In this document: positions 1-7,390 of the stretch, one piece after another
Numbering within the stretch: the stretch's first letter is position 1
Layout of the letters: each line of letters begins with the position of its first letter
Origin: DAOTUL01 sp034437435
GTDB taxonomy: Bacteria > Chloroflexota > Anaerolineae > Aggregatilineales > Phototrophicaceae
Assembly (NCBI GenBank): GCA_964417785.1
Contig: CAYQJO010000118.1
Coordinates: 1-12,645, forward strand
DNA length: 12,645 nt
Reading direction: 5' to 3'
Notes under the pieces: generated by a model
Database searches by the model: none
What the model saw: the letters and a program-made list of their open reading frames with translations, nothing else
What the model was told of the DNA's origin: nothing
Translations under genes and position numbers: made by a program

Positions 1-69
1 TTCGACATGGGGTTCTCAAGAAGCTGCTCGACTTTAGTCGATGCAGAGTGTCACAGATAGGAAATCATT

Positions 70-1638
70 ATGCGAGGAGTGATCGCGGCGGGTACTCCCG
101 AAACCGCCGCCGCCGGTGCCGTCATGTATGAGCAAGGGGGCAACGCCGTTGATGCGGCAGTGGCAGCGGCATTTGCCAGTTTTGTCGCGGAACCGGCCAG
201 TTCGGCTGTCGGTGGTGGCGGCTATGCGACCCTGGTCAGCGGCAACGAGGCGGTCGTTTACGACTTTTTCTGCACCTACCCATCCGGTCAACCCGATGAC
301 AATCTGGACTTTGGCCCGGTGCCAGTGCCGTTCGGCGATGTCACCGGCACCTATTACGTGGGTCGTGGCAGCACGGCGGTTCCCGGCAACCCTGCCGGGT
401 TGGCGCTGCTGCTCAAGGAAGCCGGCAGCCTGCCGCTGGCTGCGGTCCTCGAACCGGCAATTCAAATGGCACATGACGGTGTGGCGATCTCAGAGGCGCA
501 GGCAACCATCTTCCGCTCGCTGGGCAATGTGTTGGTCCACACACCCAGCAACCGGACCTACTTCGCCCCCGATGGCGAGATACTGAGACAGTCAGAACGC
601 TACCGCAACCCTGAACTGGCCGACGCCCTGGCGGTAATCCAGCGTGAAGGGCCTTCCGGCTTCTATACCGGCACACTGGCCGACGCCATTGTGGCCGACC
701 AGCAGCGCAATGGTGGTCTGGTCACAGCGGCGGACCTGGCCGCATACCGTGTCATCAAGCGCCAGCCGTTGATCTGTGAATATCGGGGCAACCAGATCTA
801 CACCAACCCACCGCCATCAACCGGCGGAATCCTGATTGCCAACGCGCTGCGTCTGCTGGAACAGGCCGGCCTGGATGCGATGCAGCACAGTGACCGGGAT
901 CATATCGCGCTGTTGGTCGAAATTATGCGTCAGACCAACACTGCCCGCCACCGTGACCAACCCAAAACCCTACCCGATTCCAGCAGATGGCGACACTGGC
1001 TGCGCGACGAGCGAATCCAGGCCGATTGGCAGGTAGTTTCCGAGGCTCTGGCCGCAGGTCCCGCTAACAGCAACCAACGGGAGAGCAGCGGTTCACCGCA
1101 CACCACCCACATCAGCGCGGTTGACGAGAACGGCCTGTGCGTGAGCATCACCACGACACCTGGCGCGACCGGCGGTTATGCAGTCAATGGTATGATGCTC
1201 AACAACATGCTGGGCGAGGCTGATCTCAATCCGATGGGCTTCCACCAGGGGACACCAGGCGAGCGTGTCGAATCGATGACGGCACCGACCGTTGTGGTCG
1301 GTCGCTCCGGCCAGCAGGTGGTCCTGGGCAGCGCCGGGTCCAGCCGCTTGCGCAGCGCCATCGTTCAGGTCATCAGCAACCTGGCGGACTGGCACTATCC
1401 GCTGGACAAAGCGGTCGATCTGGCGCGTGTTCATTGGGAAGGCCAGCATATCGACCTGGAAAAGGGATATGATCCGGCGGTTGCGACGGAACTGGAAGCG
1501 CTCGGCTACCGGGTCCTGCTGTGGCAGACAGTCAACCTGTATTTCGGTGGCGCAAACGTCGCCCTACGCAGCCCCGATGGGTCATTCGCTGGCGCTGGCG
1601 ATCCGCGCCGGGGGGGTGGCTTCTTCGTGGTGGATTAA
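70..1638 (+). CDS. ggt: Gamma-glutamyltransferase family protein (Ntn hydrolase)
   Basis: This 522-residue protein matches the gamma-glutamyltranspeptidase family, which self-cleaves before a catalytic threonine and then transfers or hydrolyses gamma-glutamyl groups, as in glutathione. The N-terminal core GGNAVDAAVAAAFA is at residues 23-36. Arg99 in GRGSTAVPG is the probable gamma-glutamyl carboxylate ligand. The cleavage site is HTTHISAVDENG at 344-355, with Thr345 as the expected nucleophile. MMLNNMLGE (375-383) and the GSAGSSR loop (420-426) follow. An in-frame TAG at 58-60 lies just before the ATG and AGGA sits 8 nt upstream of it, so the start is fixed and there is no signal peptide, unlike the periplasmic E. 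coli enzyme. The usual Ser-Ser-Met motif reads ESMTAPT (401-407) and the PGG of the oxyanion loop reads AGS, so substrate range may differ from true glutathione hydrolases. Its stop overlaps the convergent gene's stop by 4 bp. Confidence 0.93.
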   Translation: MRGVIAAGTPETAAAGAVMYEQGGNAVDAAVAAAFASFVAEPASSAVGGGGYATLVSGNEAVVYDFFCTYPSGQPDDNLDFGPVPVPFGDVTGTYYVGRGSTAVPGNPAGLALLLKEAGSLPLAAVLEPAIQMAHDGVAISEAQATIFRSLGNVLVHTPSNRTYFAPDGEILRQSERYRNPELADALAVIQREGPSGFYTGTLADAIVADQQRNGGLVTAADLAAYRVIKRQPLICEYRGNQIYTNPPPSTGGILIANALRLLEQAGLDAMQHSDRDHIALLVEIMRQTNTARHRDQPKTLPDSSRWRHWLRDERIQADWQVVSEALAAGPANSNQRESSGSPHTTHISAVDENGLCVSITTTPGATGGYAVNGMMLNNMLGEADLNPMGFHQGTPGERVESMTAPTVVVGRSGQQVVLGSAGSSRLRSAIVQVISNLADWHYPLDKAVDLARVHWEGQHIDLEKGYDPAVATELEALGYRVLLWQTVNLYFGGANVALRSPDGSFAGAGDPRRGGGFFVVD

Positions 1639-2531
1639 GTCTCACTGCCGTAGGGAAACTGGCGCAAATCCCATATCTGAACCGCATCTTCCCCCTGGAG
1701 AATAAGCCAGCGCACCTGTGTGAGCGCCGCTGGAAAGGGTGGGCGGTTGCAGGCCGAGATATTGCCCGTCAGCCGCACATCGGCACTAAAGGTGCGACCA
1801 TCGTAGCGCGGTGCAATGATCTTGCGCAGAATTCCGGCATATTGTACGAGGATGCTCCGCTGCTGTTCCTGCCGCAGACCGGATAAATACCTCTCGCGTT
1901 TCTGCTCATATGTCTGCACCGCATCCTCATACACCTTTTCAGTGACATCACGGTTGAACACCGGTCGCACACCGGGATGCTCGGCCATCGTCTCATGAGA
2001 TGTCAGATAACACACATCGGTGCCGGTACTGAGCCGGTCGCCGCCAGTCATCACACCCTCCACGATAACCGGCTTTTCCACATAGCTGTCCAGGTCTTGC
2101 AGCACGGTCGAGACATCCACAATCGGGAAGGGCGGCAAACCCAACACCCGTTCCGGCACCCCGCCGGGCCGATAGTAGCCGGTATACCCCCACGACGGGA
2201 CGACGACGGTGATCTCGATGATGTCGGCCATACGCAGCAGAAAAATGCTGTCGTACTCCTCCACCAGTGTTCCGGTAACACGCGCCTCAATCGGGCTGAG
2301 CTTACCGTAGGTGGCGATGAAGGCGATGGCACGGGCAATGCGCTGATACTCCACCTCCTGACCATGTGAGATGAGTATGGCGCGACTGGTGTCGTCAGCG
2401 GCCTCCTGGTTGGCAGCCAGATAGAACAACCAGCCGAATCCCTTGTAGGACGCATCCACCAGCCAGCCAGAGACGCTGATCGGCTTACCAATCAGCCAGT
2501 CCATATTTTCAAGGACGTCGTTGAACTGCAT
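1635..2531 (-). CDS. Unrecognised protein with two similar halves, third gene of lut operon
   Basis: I do not recognise this 298-residue protein. No signal peptide or membrane segment is visible. It appears to contain an internal duplication. Residues 7-22 (VLENMDWLIGKPISVS) resemble 143-158 (VLQDLDSYVEKPVIVE), each followed by a Gly, a turn and a strand ending FYLAAN or CYLTSH. Each half later has a similar strand pattern (EARVTGTLV at 82-90; ADVRLTGNI at 250-258). Short beta units with 'kPv.V.G' openings resemble OB-fold-like domains, but that is inference. A charged helical stretch (about 195-240) is inserted in the second half. Its ATG shares one base with the lutC stop (TGATG), so it is probably translationally coupled and expressed with lutBC. 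A structural or accessory role for the Lut complex is possible but nothing in the sequence proves it. Confidence 0.82.
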   Translation of the reverse strand: MQFNDVLENMDWLIGKPISVSGWLVDASYKGFGWLFYLAANQEAADDTSRAILISHGQEVEYQRIARAIAFIATYGKLSPIEARVTGTLVEEYDSIFLLRMADIIEITVVVPSWGYTGYYRPGGVPERVLGLPPFPIVDVSTVLQDLDSYVEKPVIVEGVMTGGDRLSTGTDVCYLTSHETMAEHPGVRPVFNRDVTEKVYEDAVQTYEQKRERYLSGLRQEQQRSILVQYAGILRKIIAPRYDGRTFSADVRLTGNISACNRPPFPAALTQVRWLILQGEDAVQIWDLRQFPYGSET

Positions 2532-3229
2532 CAGCGCCTGACGATCACCTGTACACGTTTGGGACCATGCACACCCAACACCAATGTCTTCTCGATGTCG
2601 GCGGTGCGGCTGGGGCCGGTGATGAAGCAGATATTGTGGCTGCCGGTTAAAGTCGGGTTGCCATTGGACCGTTCCTGCGCCAACCAGTCTTCCAGGCGCG
2701 GCACAAACTGGTCCAGCGTTACCACTGCGATGTGAACCGGCGGCAGCACCGTCGGGATGCGCCCCCTGCCCGGTCCGGTGCTGACAATCAAGCTGCCGGT
2801 GGTGGCAACCACCGTATCCGCCCCGGTCAACCCAACGGTGGCGCGTTCCAATCGTTCAATCTCGCGGGACCGTTTCGTCGCGTCATCCAGGTGGATGTCG
2901 GGATAATCGACGGTATAACCCGCCTGCTGGATGGCCGTATACAGCCGATACACCGGAATATGCTTGAAGTGCCACGCGCTAATACGTTCGGTATTGTGTT
3001 CTTCCAGCAGCGCCAGCACTTGATCGCGGGCGGCATCATCGCTATCCACCACGAAGACCTCGCCGTTTAGCCGTTCAAGTTCCTCGGTGAAGCGTTCCAG
3101 CAGGCCCTCCGGCGATGTGTCCTCAATATGGGTCACGGGCCGGTAGTCCGTTGGACGCGGCGGCGCGGAGGCGAACGGTGCGCGTGCGCTGCGGAGTTTG
3201 TTCAGAATATGATTGCGTGCAGCCGACAT
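2531..3229 (-). CDS. lutC: LutC / LUD-domain protein (lactate utilization)
   Basis: This is a 232-residue LUD-domain (YkgG/DUF162) protein of the LutC type. LutC is part of the LutABC iron-sulfur complex that oxidises L-lactate to pyruvate in the cytoplasm. Key segments are VGLTGADTVVATTGSLIVST (132-151), then the glycine-rich GPGRGRIPTVLPPVHIAVV (152-170), and the C-terminal ITGPSRTADIEKTLVLGVHGP (203-223), all typical of the family. The open frame continues upstream to 3508, but that extension is antisense-like and arginine-rich and lies inside lutB. The ATG at 3229 is preceded by GGAG with 8 nt spacing and gives the normal N-terminus. It starts 4 bp after the lutB stop. Its own stop overlaps the next start by one base. 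Regulation should come from the lutB promoter. Confidence 0.93.
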   Translation of the reverse strand: MSAARNHILNKLRSARAPFASAPPRPTDYRPVTHIEDTSPEGLLERFTEELERLNGEVFVVDSDDAARDQVLALLEEHNTERISAWHFKHIPVYRLYTAIQQAGYTVDYPDIHLDDATKRSREIERLERATVGLTGADTVVATTGSLIVSTGPGRGRIPTVLPPVHIAVVTLDQFVPRLEDWLAQERSNGNPTLTGSHNICFITGPSRTADIEKTLVLGVHGPKRVQVIVRR

Positions 3230-3233
3230 CGGT

Positions 3234-4655
3234 CTAACTCCGGTTCTTCTTCCACCAGTCACGGAAGCGTTCCTGGGCAAAGGGCGGGAAATCGCGTTGA
3301 TCGGTCCAACCGTCAAACGGATACGGTAGAGCGTTGATAACCGTCTCCCCGGCGCTGTTCTGGGATTTGAACGGAATCGGGCCGTCTTCAGACGCCAGCG
3401 CCGACGCCGCCTTACCCCCCACCTGATACAGCAGCGGATTGCTGAAACTGGCACCAAAACCGGCCATGGCGGCTTTCCACACCGGCTCCTGTTCGCCTTC
3501 CAGGTCACGGCGCAGCATCAGCAGCATGTCGGGGATGTTGATGTCCACCGGGCAGGCCGACTTACACGCGCCACAGAGCGAACTGGCGAAGGGCAGCGGC
3601 ACGGCGTTCTCCTTGCCTTTGAGCAGCGGCGTAATCACCGCGCCAATCGGCCCCGGATAGACCGAGCCATAAGCATGCCCGCCGACATTTTGATACACGG
3701 GGCAGGTATTCAGGCAGGCACCACAGCGGATGCAGGCCAGCGCTTCGGCGTATTCGCTGGCGTAAATGTCACTGCGCCCATTATCCAGCAGAATCAGGTA
3801 AAAATCGCGTGCGCCATCGCCGTCGTCCTCACCCGCCGGTCCTAGAATCAGGTTAATGTAAACGGTCAATCGCTGGCCGGTGGCACTACGGGTGAGCAGT
3901 TGCACCAGCGTCATGAAGTCCTCCCATGTCGGGATGACTTTCTCAATACCGACGACCGCGATATGCACCGGCGGGACCCCGGTACTCAAACGAGCATTGC
4001 CCTCGTTCGTCACGGTGACGATGTGACCGGTCTCGGCGATGATAAAATTGCCGCCGCTCATGCCAAAGTCGGCTTCAAGATATTTGTTCCGCAGCGTCTC
4101 CCTGGCGAAGGCCGTCATCTCCTCCGCTGTTTCGACGTAGGGCATGTTGACTCTTTCCATCAACACCTGGCGGATCGACTCTTTGGTGCGGTGCATCACC
4201 GGCATGGTGATGTGGCTGGGGTGGTCGTCTGTCACCTGGATGATGTATTCGCCCAGATCGGTCTCGATCATCTCGATGCCGTGACGTTCCAGCATGGGGA
4301 CCAATTCGATCTCTTCGGTGACCATGCTCTTCGATTTAACCCCGCGCTTGAGGTTGTGCTGGCGGCAGATGTTCAGCACATGGGCGTTGGCTTCGCTGCC
4401 ATCGACCGCCCACAGCACCGTCCCACCGGCGGCGGTGACTTTGGCCTCGGCCTGTTCCAGCAAATCGGGTAAATCGTGCAATCCGCGCAGACGGCTGCCG
4501 CGTGCCTGTTGGCGCAGGAAGTCGGGATCGTCCAGTTCGCCCATGTACTCGGCACGGCCCAGGTTGGCATTGCGGGTCGCCCGCGTGAAAGCCGTCTGAA
4601 TCTCGATGTCGTTGAGGCCGATTATGGCCCCTTCCATAAACTTATTCGGGTCCAT
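3234..4655 (-). CDS. lutB: LutB-type iron-sulfur protein (lactate utilization)
   Basis: This 473-residue protein has the full LutB architecture. An N-terminal LUD domain spans roughly residues 65-250 and includes RGVKSKSMVTEEIEL (104-118), FGMSGGNFIIAETGHIV (197-213) and STGVPPVHIAVVG (224-236). A ferredoxin-like region follows with Cys308, 311, 314 and 318 (CIRCGACLNTCP) and Cys361, 364 and 368 (CGACKSACP). The C-terminal tail carries the DGWTDQRDFPPF segment. It should bind 4Fe-4S clusters and pass electrons during oxidation of L-lactate or a related 2-hydroxy acid. Start: AGGT lies 5 nt upstream of the ATG at 4655. It leads an operon with lutC and an unrecognised gene. The usual partner lutA, a CCG-domain iron-sulfur protein normally first in the operon, is absent here because the upstream gene is divergent. 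Confidence 0.95.
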   Translation of the reverse strand: MDPNKFMEGAIIGLNDIEIQTAFTRATRNANLGRAEYMGELDDPDFLRQQARGSRLRGLHDLPDLLEQAEAKVTAAGGTVLWAVDGSEANAHVLNICRQHNLKRGVKSKSMVTEEIELVPMLERHGIEMIETDLGEYIIQVTDDHPSHITMPVMHRTKESIRQVLMERVNMPYVETAEEMTAFARETLRNKYLEADFGMSGGNFIIAETGHIVTVTNEGNARLSTGVPPVHIAVVGIEKVIPTWEDFMTLVQLLTRSATGQRLTVYINLILGPAGEDDGDGARDFYLILLDNGRSDIYASEYAEALACIRCGACLNTCPVYQNVGGHAYGSVYPGPIGAVITPLLKGKENAVPLPFASSLCGACKSACPVDINIPDMLLMLRRDLEGEQEPVWKAAMAGFGASFSNPLLYQVGGKAASALASEDGPIPFKSQNSAGETVINALPYPFDGWTDQRDFPPFAQERFRDWWKKNRS

Positions 4656-4685
4656 CCATCACCTGTATCGCTGACGGTTTTTCAT

Positions 4686-4714
4686 ATTGTAGACGGTCTT
4701 ATGGGAGCAGGCAA
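4686..4714 (-). promoter_or_regulatory. Promoter candidate for lutB-lutC operon
   Basis: Reading the minus strand, TTGCCT (4714-4709) and TACAAT (4691-4686) are separated by exactly 17 nt. They match the sigma-70-type consensus at 4/6 and 5/6 positions. Transcription would begin near 4679, giving a leader of about 24 nt with AGGT before the lutB ATG. It lies back to back with the glycosyltransferase promoter. No obvious operator palindrome is visible beside it. Confidence 0.5.
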
Positions 4715-4723
4715 TGAAACCAC

Positions 4724-4732
4724 TGTTATAAT
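4724..4732 (+). promoter_or_regulatory. Extended -10 promoter candidate for glycosyltransferase gene
   Basis: The sequence TGTTATAAT is a perfect TATAAT preceded by the TGn extension, which can replace a good -35 box; indeed no TTGACA-like box is present 16-18 nt upstream. Transcription would begin about 7 nt downstream, near 4739, leaving a leader of only about 15 nt containing GAGG, 5 nt before the ATG at 4755. Confidence 0.5.
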
Positions 4733-4754
4733 GTGGATGTTCAGTGAGGTGCGT

Positions 4755-5759
4755 ATGAAACTGATTATTCAAATTCCCTGCTTAAACGAAGAAGAGACCC
4801 TGCCGCTCACGCTGGCCGAACTCCCGCGCCACATTGACGGCGTTGATGAGATCGAGTGGCTGGTGATAGACGACGGCAGCACCGACCGCACCGTCGAAGT
4901 CGCCCGCCAGCATGGCGTGAATCACATCATCAGCCACAGCGGCAACAAAGGGCTGGCAGCGGCATTCCAGACCGGGTTGGATACCTGCCTCAGCCTGGGT
5001 GCCGACATCATCGTCAACACCGACGCCGACAACCAGTATCCCGGTCAGTATATCCCCGATCTGGTGCGGCCCATCCTCGACCGTCAGGCCGACATGGTCA
5101 TCGCTGACCGTCAGGTTCAATCCATCGCGCACTTTTCACCGATCAAGAGGTATCTTCAGGGATTGGGCAGCGCGGCGGTGCGCTACGTGTCCAACACCGA
5201 TGTACCCGACGCGCCCAGCGGATTCCGCGCCCTCTCACGCGAGGCCGCCCTGCGCATCAATGTCATCACCCAGTACACCTATACGCTGGAAACCATCGTC
5301 CAGGCGGGCAACAAAAACCTCAAGATCGTCAGCGTGCCGGTGGTGACCAACGAAAAACTGCGTGAATCGCGCCTGATTTCGAGCATGTGGCGGTATGTCA
5401 CCCGCTCCGGCGCGACCATCATCCGTCTGTTTCTGCTCTACCAACCGCTGCGCACATTTTCCTACCTGGCACTGCCGTTCTTCGTGATCGGAGCCGGATT
5501 GTGGCTGCGCTATCTGGTCCTGTGGCTGACCACCGACCTGACACGCGGCGCACACATCCAGTCGATCCTGGTCGGTGCGGTGTTGATTATTCTCAGCTTT
5601 ATCATCTTCGTCATCGGCCTGATCGGGGATTTGATCGCCATCAACCGCCGCCTGCACGAGCAGAACCTGTACTATCTCAAGCAAATCGCGCTCTTGCGCG
5701 ACAGTGACCGCGACCGGGTGGAGCATGTAGTCAGCGAGGTATTCGACGATGGAGCGTGA
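4755..5759 (+). CDS. Membrane-anchored family 2 glycosyltransferase (DPM1-like)
   Basis: This 334-residue protein is a GT-A fold family 2 glycosyltransferase resembling dolichol/polyprenyl-phosphate sugar synthases. It would transfer a sugar from a nucleotide donor, probably to a lipid carrier, on the inner membrane face. Visible motifs are IPCLNEEETLP (7-17), VIDDGSTDRT (37-46), GNKGLAAAFQTGLD (63-76) and the metal-binding NTDADNQYPGQY (88-99, DxD-type Asp90 and Asp92). DAPSGFRALSREAA (152-165) follows in the acceptor region. Two C-terminal membrane segments (about 236-258 and 268-296) and a basic cytoplasmic tail follow. The open frame extends upstream to a GTG at 4476, but that part overlaps lutB antisense. 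The ATG at 4755 has GAGG 5 nt upstream and starts exactly at the family N-terminus. It overlaps the methyltransferase gene by 11 bp, so both are probably made together. The exact sugar and acceptor cannot be read. Confidence 0.92.
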   Translation: MKLIIQIPCLNEEETLPLTLAELPRHIDGVDEIEWLVIDDGSTDRTVEVARQHGVNHIISHSGNKGLAAAFQTGLDTCLSLGADIIVNTDADNQYPGQYIPDLVRPILDRQADMVIADRQVQSIAHFSPIKRYLQGLGSAAVRYVSNTDVPDAPSGFRALSREAALRINVITQYTYTLETIVQAGNKNLKIVSVPVVTNEKLRESRLISSMWRYVTRSGATIIRLFLLYQPLRTFSYLALPFFVIGAGLWLRYLVLWLTTDLTRGAHIQSILVGAVLIILSFIIFVIGLIGDLIAINRRLHEQNLYYLKQIALLRDSDRDRVEHVVSEVFDDGA

Positions 5760-6357
5760 ATCCAGTTCCAATATGGGGCTGCTGCAAAAGAAGTATGGCG
5801 AGGAAAGCGGACGTGTGACCCGCTGGATCATGACGCAGTTCTACAACACCTTCGACCGGATGCTGGGGCAGATACAGGCCGCTACGGTGTTCGATGCCGG
5901 CTGTGGTGAAGGCCACATCATGGACCGCTTCCTGAACGGGCGCTATTCCCTGGCCGCTGGCATGGACCTGGACCCGGAACGACTGCATTATGCTCAGGAA
6001 CAAAACGCCAGCCTCGACCTGATACATGGCAATCTGCACCATCTGCCGCTGGCCGACTCATCGGTTGATCTGGTGACGTGCCTGGAAGTGCTGGAACATG
6101 TCGGTGAGCCAGAACGCACCCTGCGCGAACTGCACCGGGTCACGGGCCGCTACGCCATCCTGAGCGTCCCCAACGAACCCTTCTGGCGCATCGCCAACAT
6201 GGCACGCGGCGCTTACTGGGCGGAATGGGGCAACACGCCGGAGCATATCAATCACTGGTCGGTGTGGGGATTCCGCCGTTTCGTCAGCCAGTATTTCAGG
6301 GTGCTGGACACCGCCAACCCCGTCACCTGGACTTTTATCCTGGCAGAGAAAAAATAA
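5749..6357 (+). CDS. Class I SAM-dependent methyltransferase
   Basis: This 202-residue protein has the Rossmann-fold methyltransferase layout of the Methyltransf_11/UbiE type. Motif I is VFDAGCGEGHI (47-57) for SAM binding. The acidic end of beta-2 is GMDLDPERLHYAQ (71-83). HGNLHHLPLADSSVDLVTC (93-111) is followed by LEVLEHVGEPERTLRELHRV (112-131), typical of the family. NEPFWRIANMARGAYWAEWG (142-161) and a predicted acceptor loop with EHINHWS (165-171) suggest specificity for an unknown small or lipid-linked acceptor. AGGT lies 8 nt before the ATG at 5749, inside the end of the glycosyltransferase gene, which supports co-expression. Its last codons AAA AAA TAA lie in the A-run that is the T-tract of the opposite-strand terminator. 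The substrate is unknown; a methylated glycolipid or quinone-like molecule would fit, but this is inference. Confidence 0.9.
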   Translation: MERESSSNMGLLQKKYGEESGRVTRWIMTQFYNTFDRMLGQIQAATVFDAGCGEGHIMDRFLNGRYSLAAGMDLDPERLHYAQEQNASLDLIHGNLHHLPLADSSVDLVTCLEVLEHVGEPERTLRELHRVTGRYAILSVPNEPFWRIANMARGAYWAEWGNTPEHINHWSVWGFRRFVSQYFRVLDTANPVTWTFILAEKK

Positions 6358-6389
6358 ACAGGACACACGATGGTGTCCCGTCCTGATTT
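6349..6389. terminator. Overlapping terminator hairpins between convergent genes
   Basis: On the minus strand, a GGACAC...GTGTCC stem (6378-6373 with 6366-6361, 6 nt loop) is followed by TGTTTATTTTTTC, a good intrinsic terminator for trxB. The T-tract is the reverse of the methyltransferase's last codons. On the plus strand, the alternative stem CAGGAC (6359-6364) with GTCCTG (6380-6385) is followed by ATTTT, a weaker terminator for the methyltransferase gene. The two hairpins share bases, so they are mutually exclusive within one strand. Confidence 0.65.
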
Positions 6390-6409
6390 TCGCTTGAGCG
6401 AGTCGTGGG

Positions 6410-7378
6410 TTAGACCGCTTCCGGCTCGGCATCAAGCGGTTGCAGTTCGTCCTCGTGTTCTTCCAGCCAGTGGATGGCGCTCATACCAGCGGCGCTACCC
6501 TGACCCACTGAAGTCGCAACCTGACGCCAGATTTCGTCCTGGATTTCGCCAGCCGCAAACACGCCATCGACGCTGGTGCGATATCGCTGGTCGGCGATGA
6601 GGTAGCCGTTCTCGTTCATCGCCAACTGGTCACCAAAAATCTTGCTGTTGGGGATATGGCCGATGAAGATGAACACACCCTCGGTCGGCTTGTCGTAGAC
6701 CTCGCCCGTCTTCACGTTGCGAAGCTGCACAGCGCTGACGATCCCATTCTCACCGGCTTTGATCTCCTCAACCACTGTGTTCCAGGTGAAGCTGATCTTT
6801 TCGTTGTTGAAAGCTCGCTTTTGCAACTGGACACCGGCCCGCAGTCCATCGCGGCGATGAATGATGTTGACGGTGTTGGCGAATTTGGTCAGGAAGAGGG
6901 CCTCCTCAATCGCGCTGTCGCCACCACCGACCACGACAATATCCTTGCCCCGGAAGAAGAAACCGTCACAGGTGCCGCAGTAGCTCACCCCATGTCCCAC
7001 ATACTCTTTCTCGCCAGGGACATTGAGCTTGCGCGGGTCGGCACCGATGGTCACGATCACGGTGTCGGCGGAGAAAGTCTCGTTGTAGGTTTTCACCGTG
7101 AAAGGCGAACCGTTGTTGAAATCGACTTCTGTCACCTCATCGAACAATACTTCGGCATCGAATCGCTCAACATGGTCTTTGAATTTCTCGACCAGATCAG
7201 GACCGCTCAGCCCTTCCGGAAAACCGATGTAGTTTTCGATTTCATGAGTGATTCCAACCTGACCGCCGAGGGTGTTACCCGCAACGATGACCGGTTTCAA
7301 CTGCGCACGGGCGGTATACAACCCGGCAGAAAATCCCGCAGGTCCAGAACCAATGATGACGACACGTTCTTTACGCAT
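6410..7378 (-). CDS. trxB: Thioredoxin reductase (NADPH, FAD)
   Basis: This 322-residue protein is a low-molecular-weight thioredoxin reductase. It passes electrons from NADPH through FAD and a redox disulfide to thioredoxin in the cytoplasm. The FAD-binding GSGPAGFSAGLYTARA is at 10-25. The redox centre is CGTCDG (134-139) with Cys134 and Cys137. The NADPH site is VVVGGGDSAIEEALFLT (148-164), with HRRD (174-177) for the 2'-phosphate. The C-terminal FAD motif is FAAGEIQDEIWRQVATS (274-290). E. coli-type enzymes have GD here; this one has GE (Gly276-Glu277), as I recall from some Gram-positive and Chloroflexi homologues, so I regard it as active. A short acidic tail follows. AAGGA lies 9 nt before the ATG. 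It sits 12 bp downstream of the 103-residue gene, and no thioredoxin gene is in the window. Confidence 0.95.
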   Translation of the reverse strand: MRKERVVIIGSGPAGFSAGLYTARAQLKPVIVAGNTLGGQVGITHEIENYIGFPEGLSGPDLVEKFKDHVERFDAEVLFDEVTEVDFNNGSPFTVKTYNETFSADTVIVTIGADPRKLNVPGEKEYVGHGVSYCGTCDGFFFRGKDIVVVGGGDSAIEEALFLTKFANTVNIIHRRDGLRAGVQLQKRAFNNEKISFTWNTVVEEIKAGENGIVSAVQLRNVKTGEVYDKPTEGVFIFIGHIPNSKIFGDQLAMNENGYLIADQRYRTSVDGVFAAGEIQDEIWRQVATSVGQGSAAGMSAIHWLEEHEDELQPLDAEPEAV

Positions 7379-7390
7379 TTTGCTCAGTCC

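Noticed and set aside
1..69. Tail of an upstream gene and a TCGAC-TTTA-GTCGA hairpin (28-41)
   Set aside because: All three frames are too short to judge; frame 1 ends in TAG at 58-60. The 5-bp hairpin lacks a T-run and may be chance.
3230..3508. N-terminal extension of lutC up to 3508
   Set aside because: It lies inside lutB in another frame, is rich in Arg and lacks family similarity. The ATG at 3229 has GGAG at a proper distance and gives the standard length.
3900..4472. Long + strand frame rich in His and Asp inside lutB
   Set aside because: It is the antisense shadow of a well-supported lutB gene; no ribosome-binding site or family match is seen.
4476..4754. Longer start (GTG 4476) for the glycosyltransferase
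   Set aside because: The extra part is antisense to lutB. The ATG at 4755 has a ribosome-binding site, a promoter just upstream, and begins exactly at the family N-terminus.
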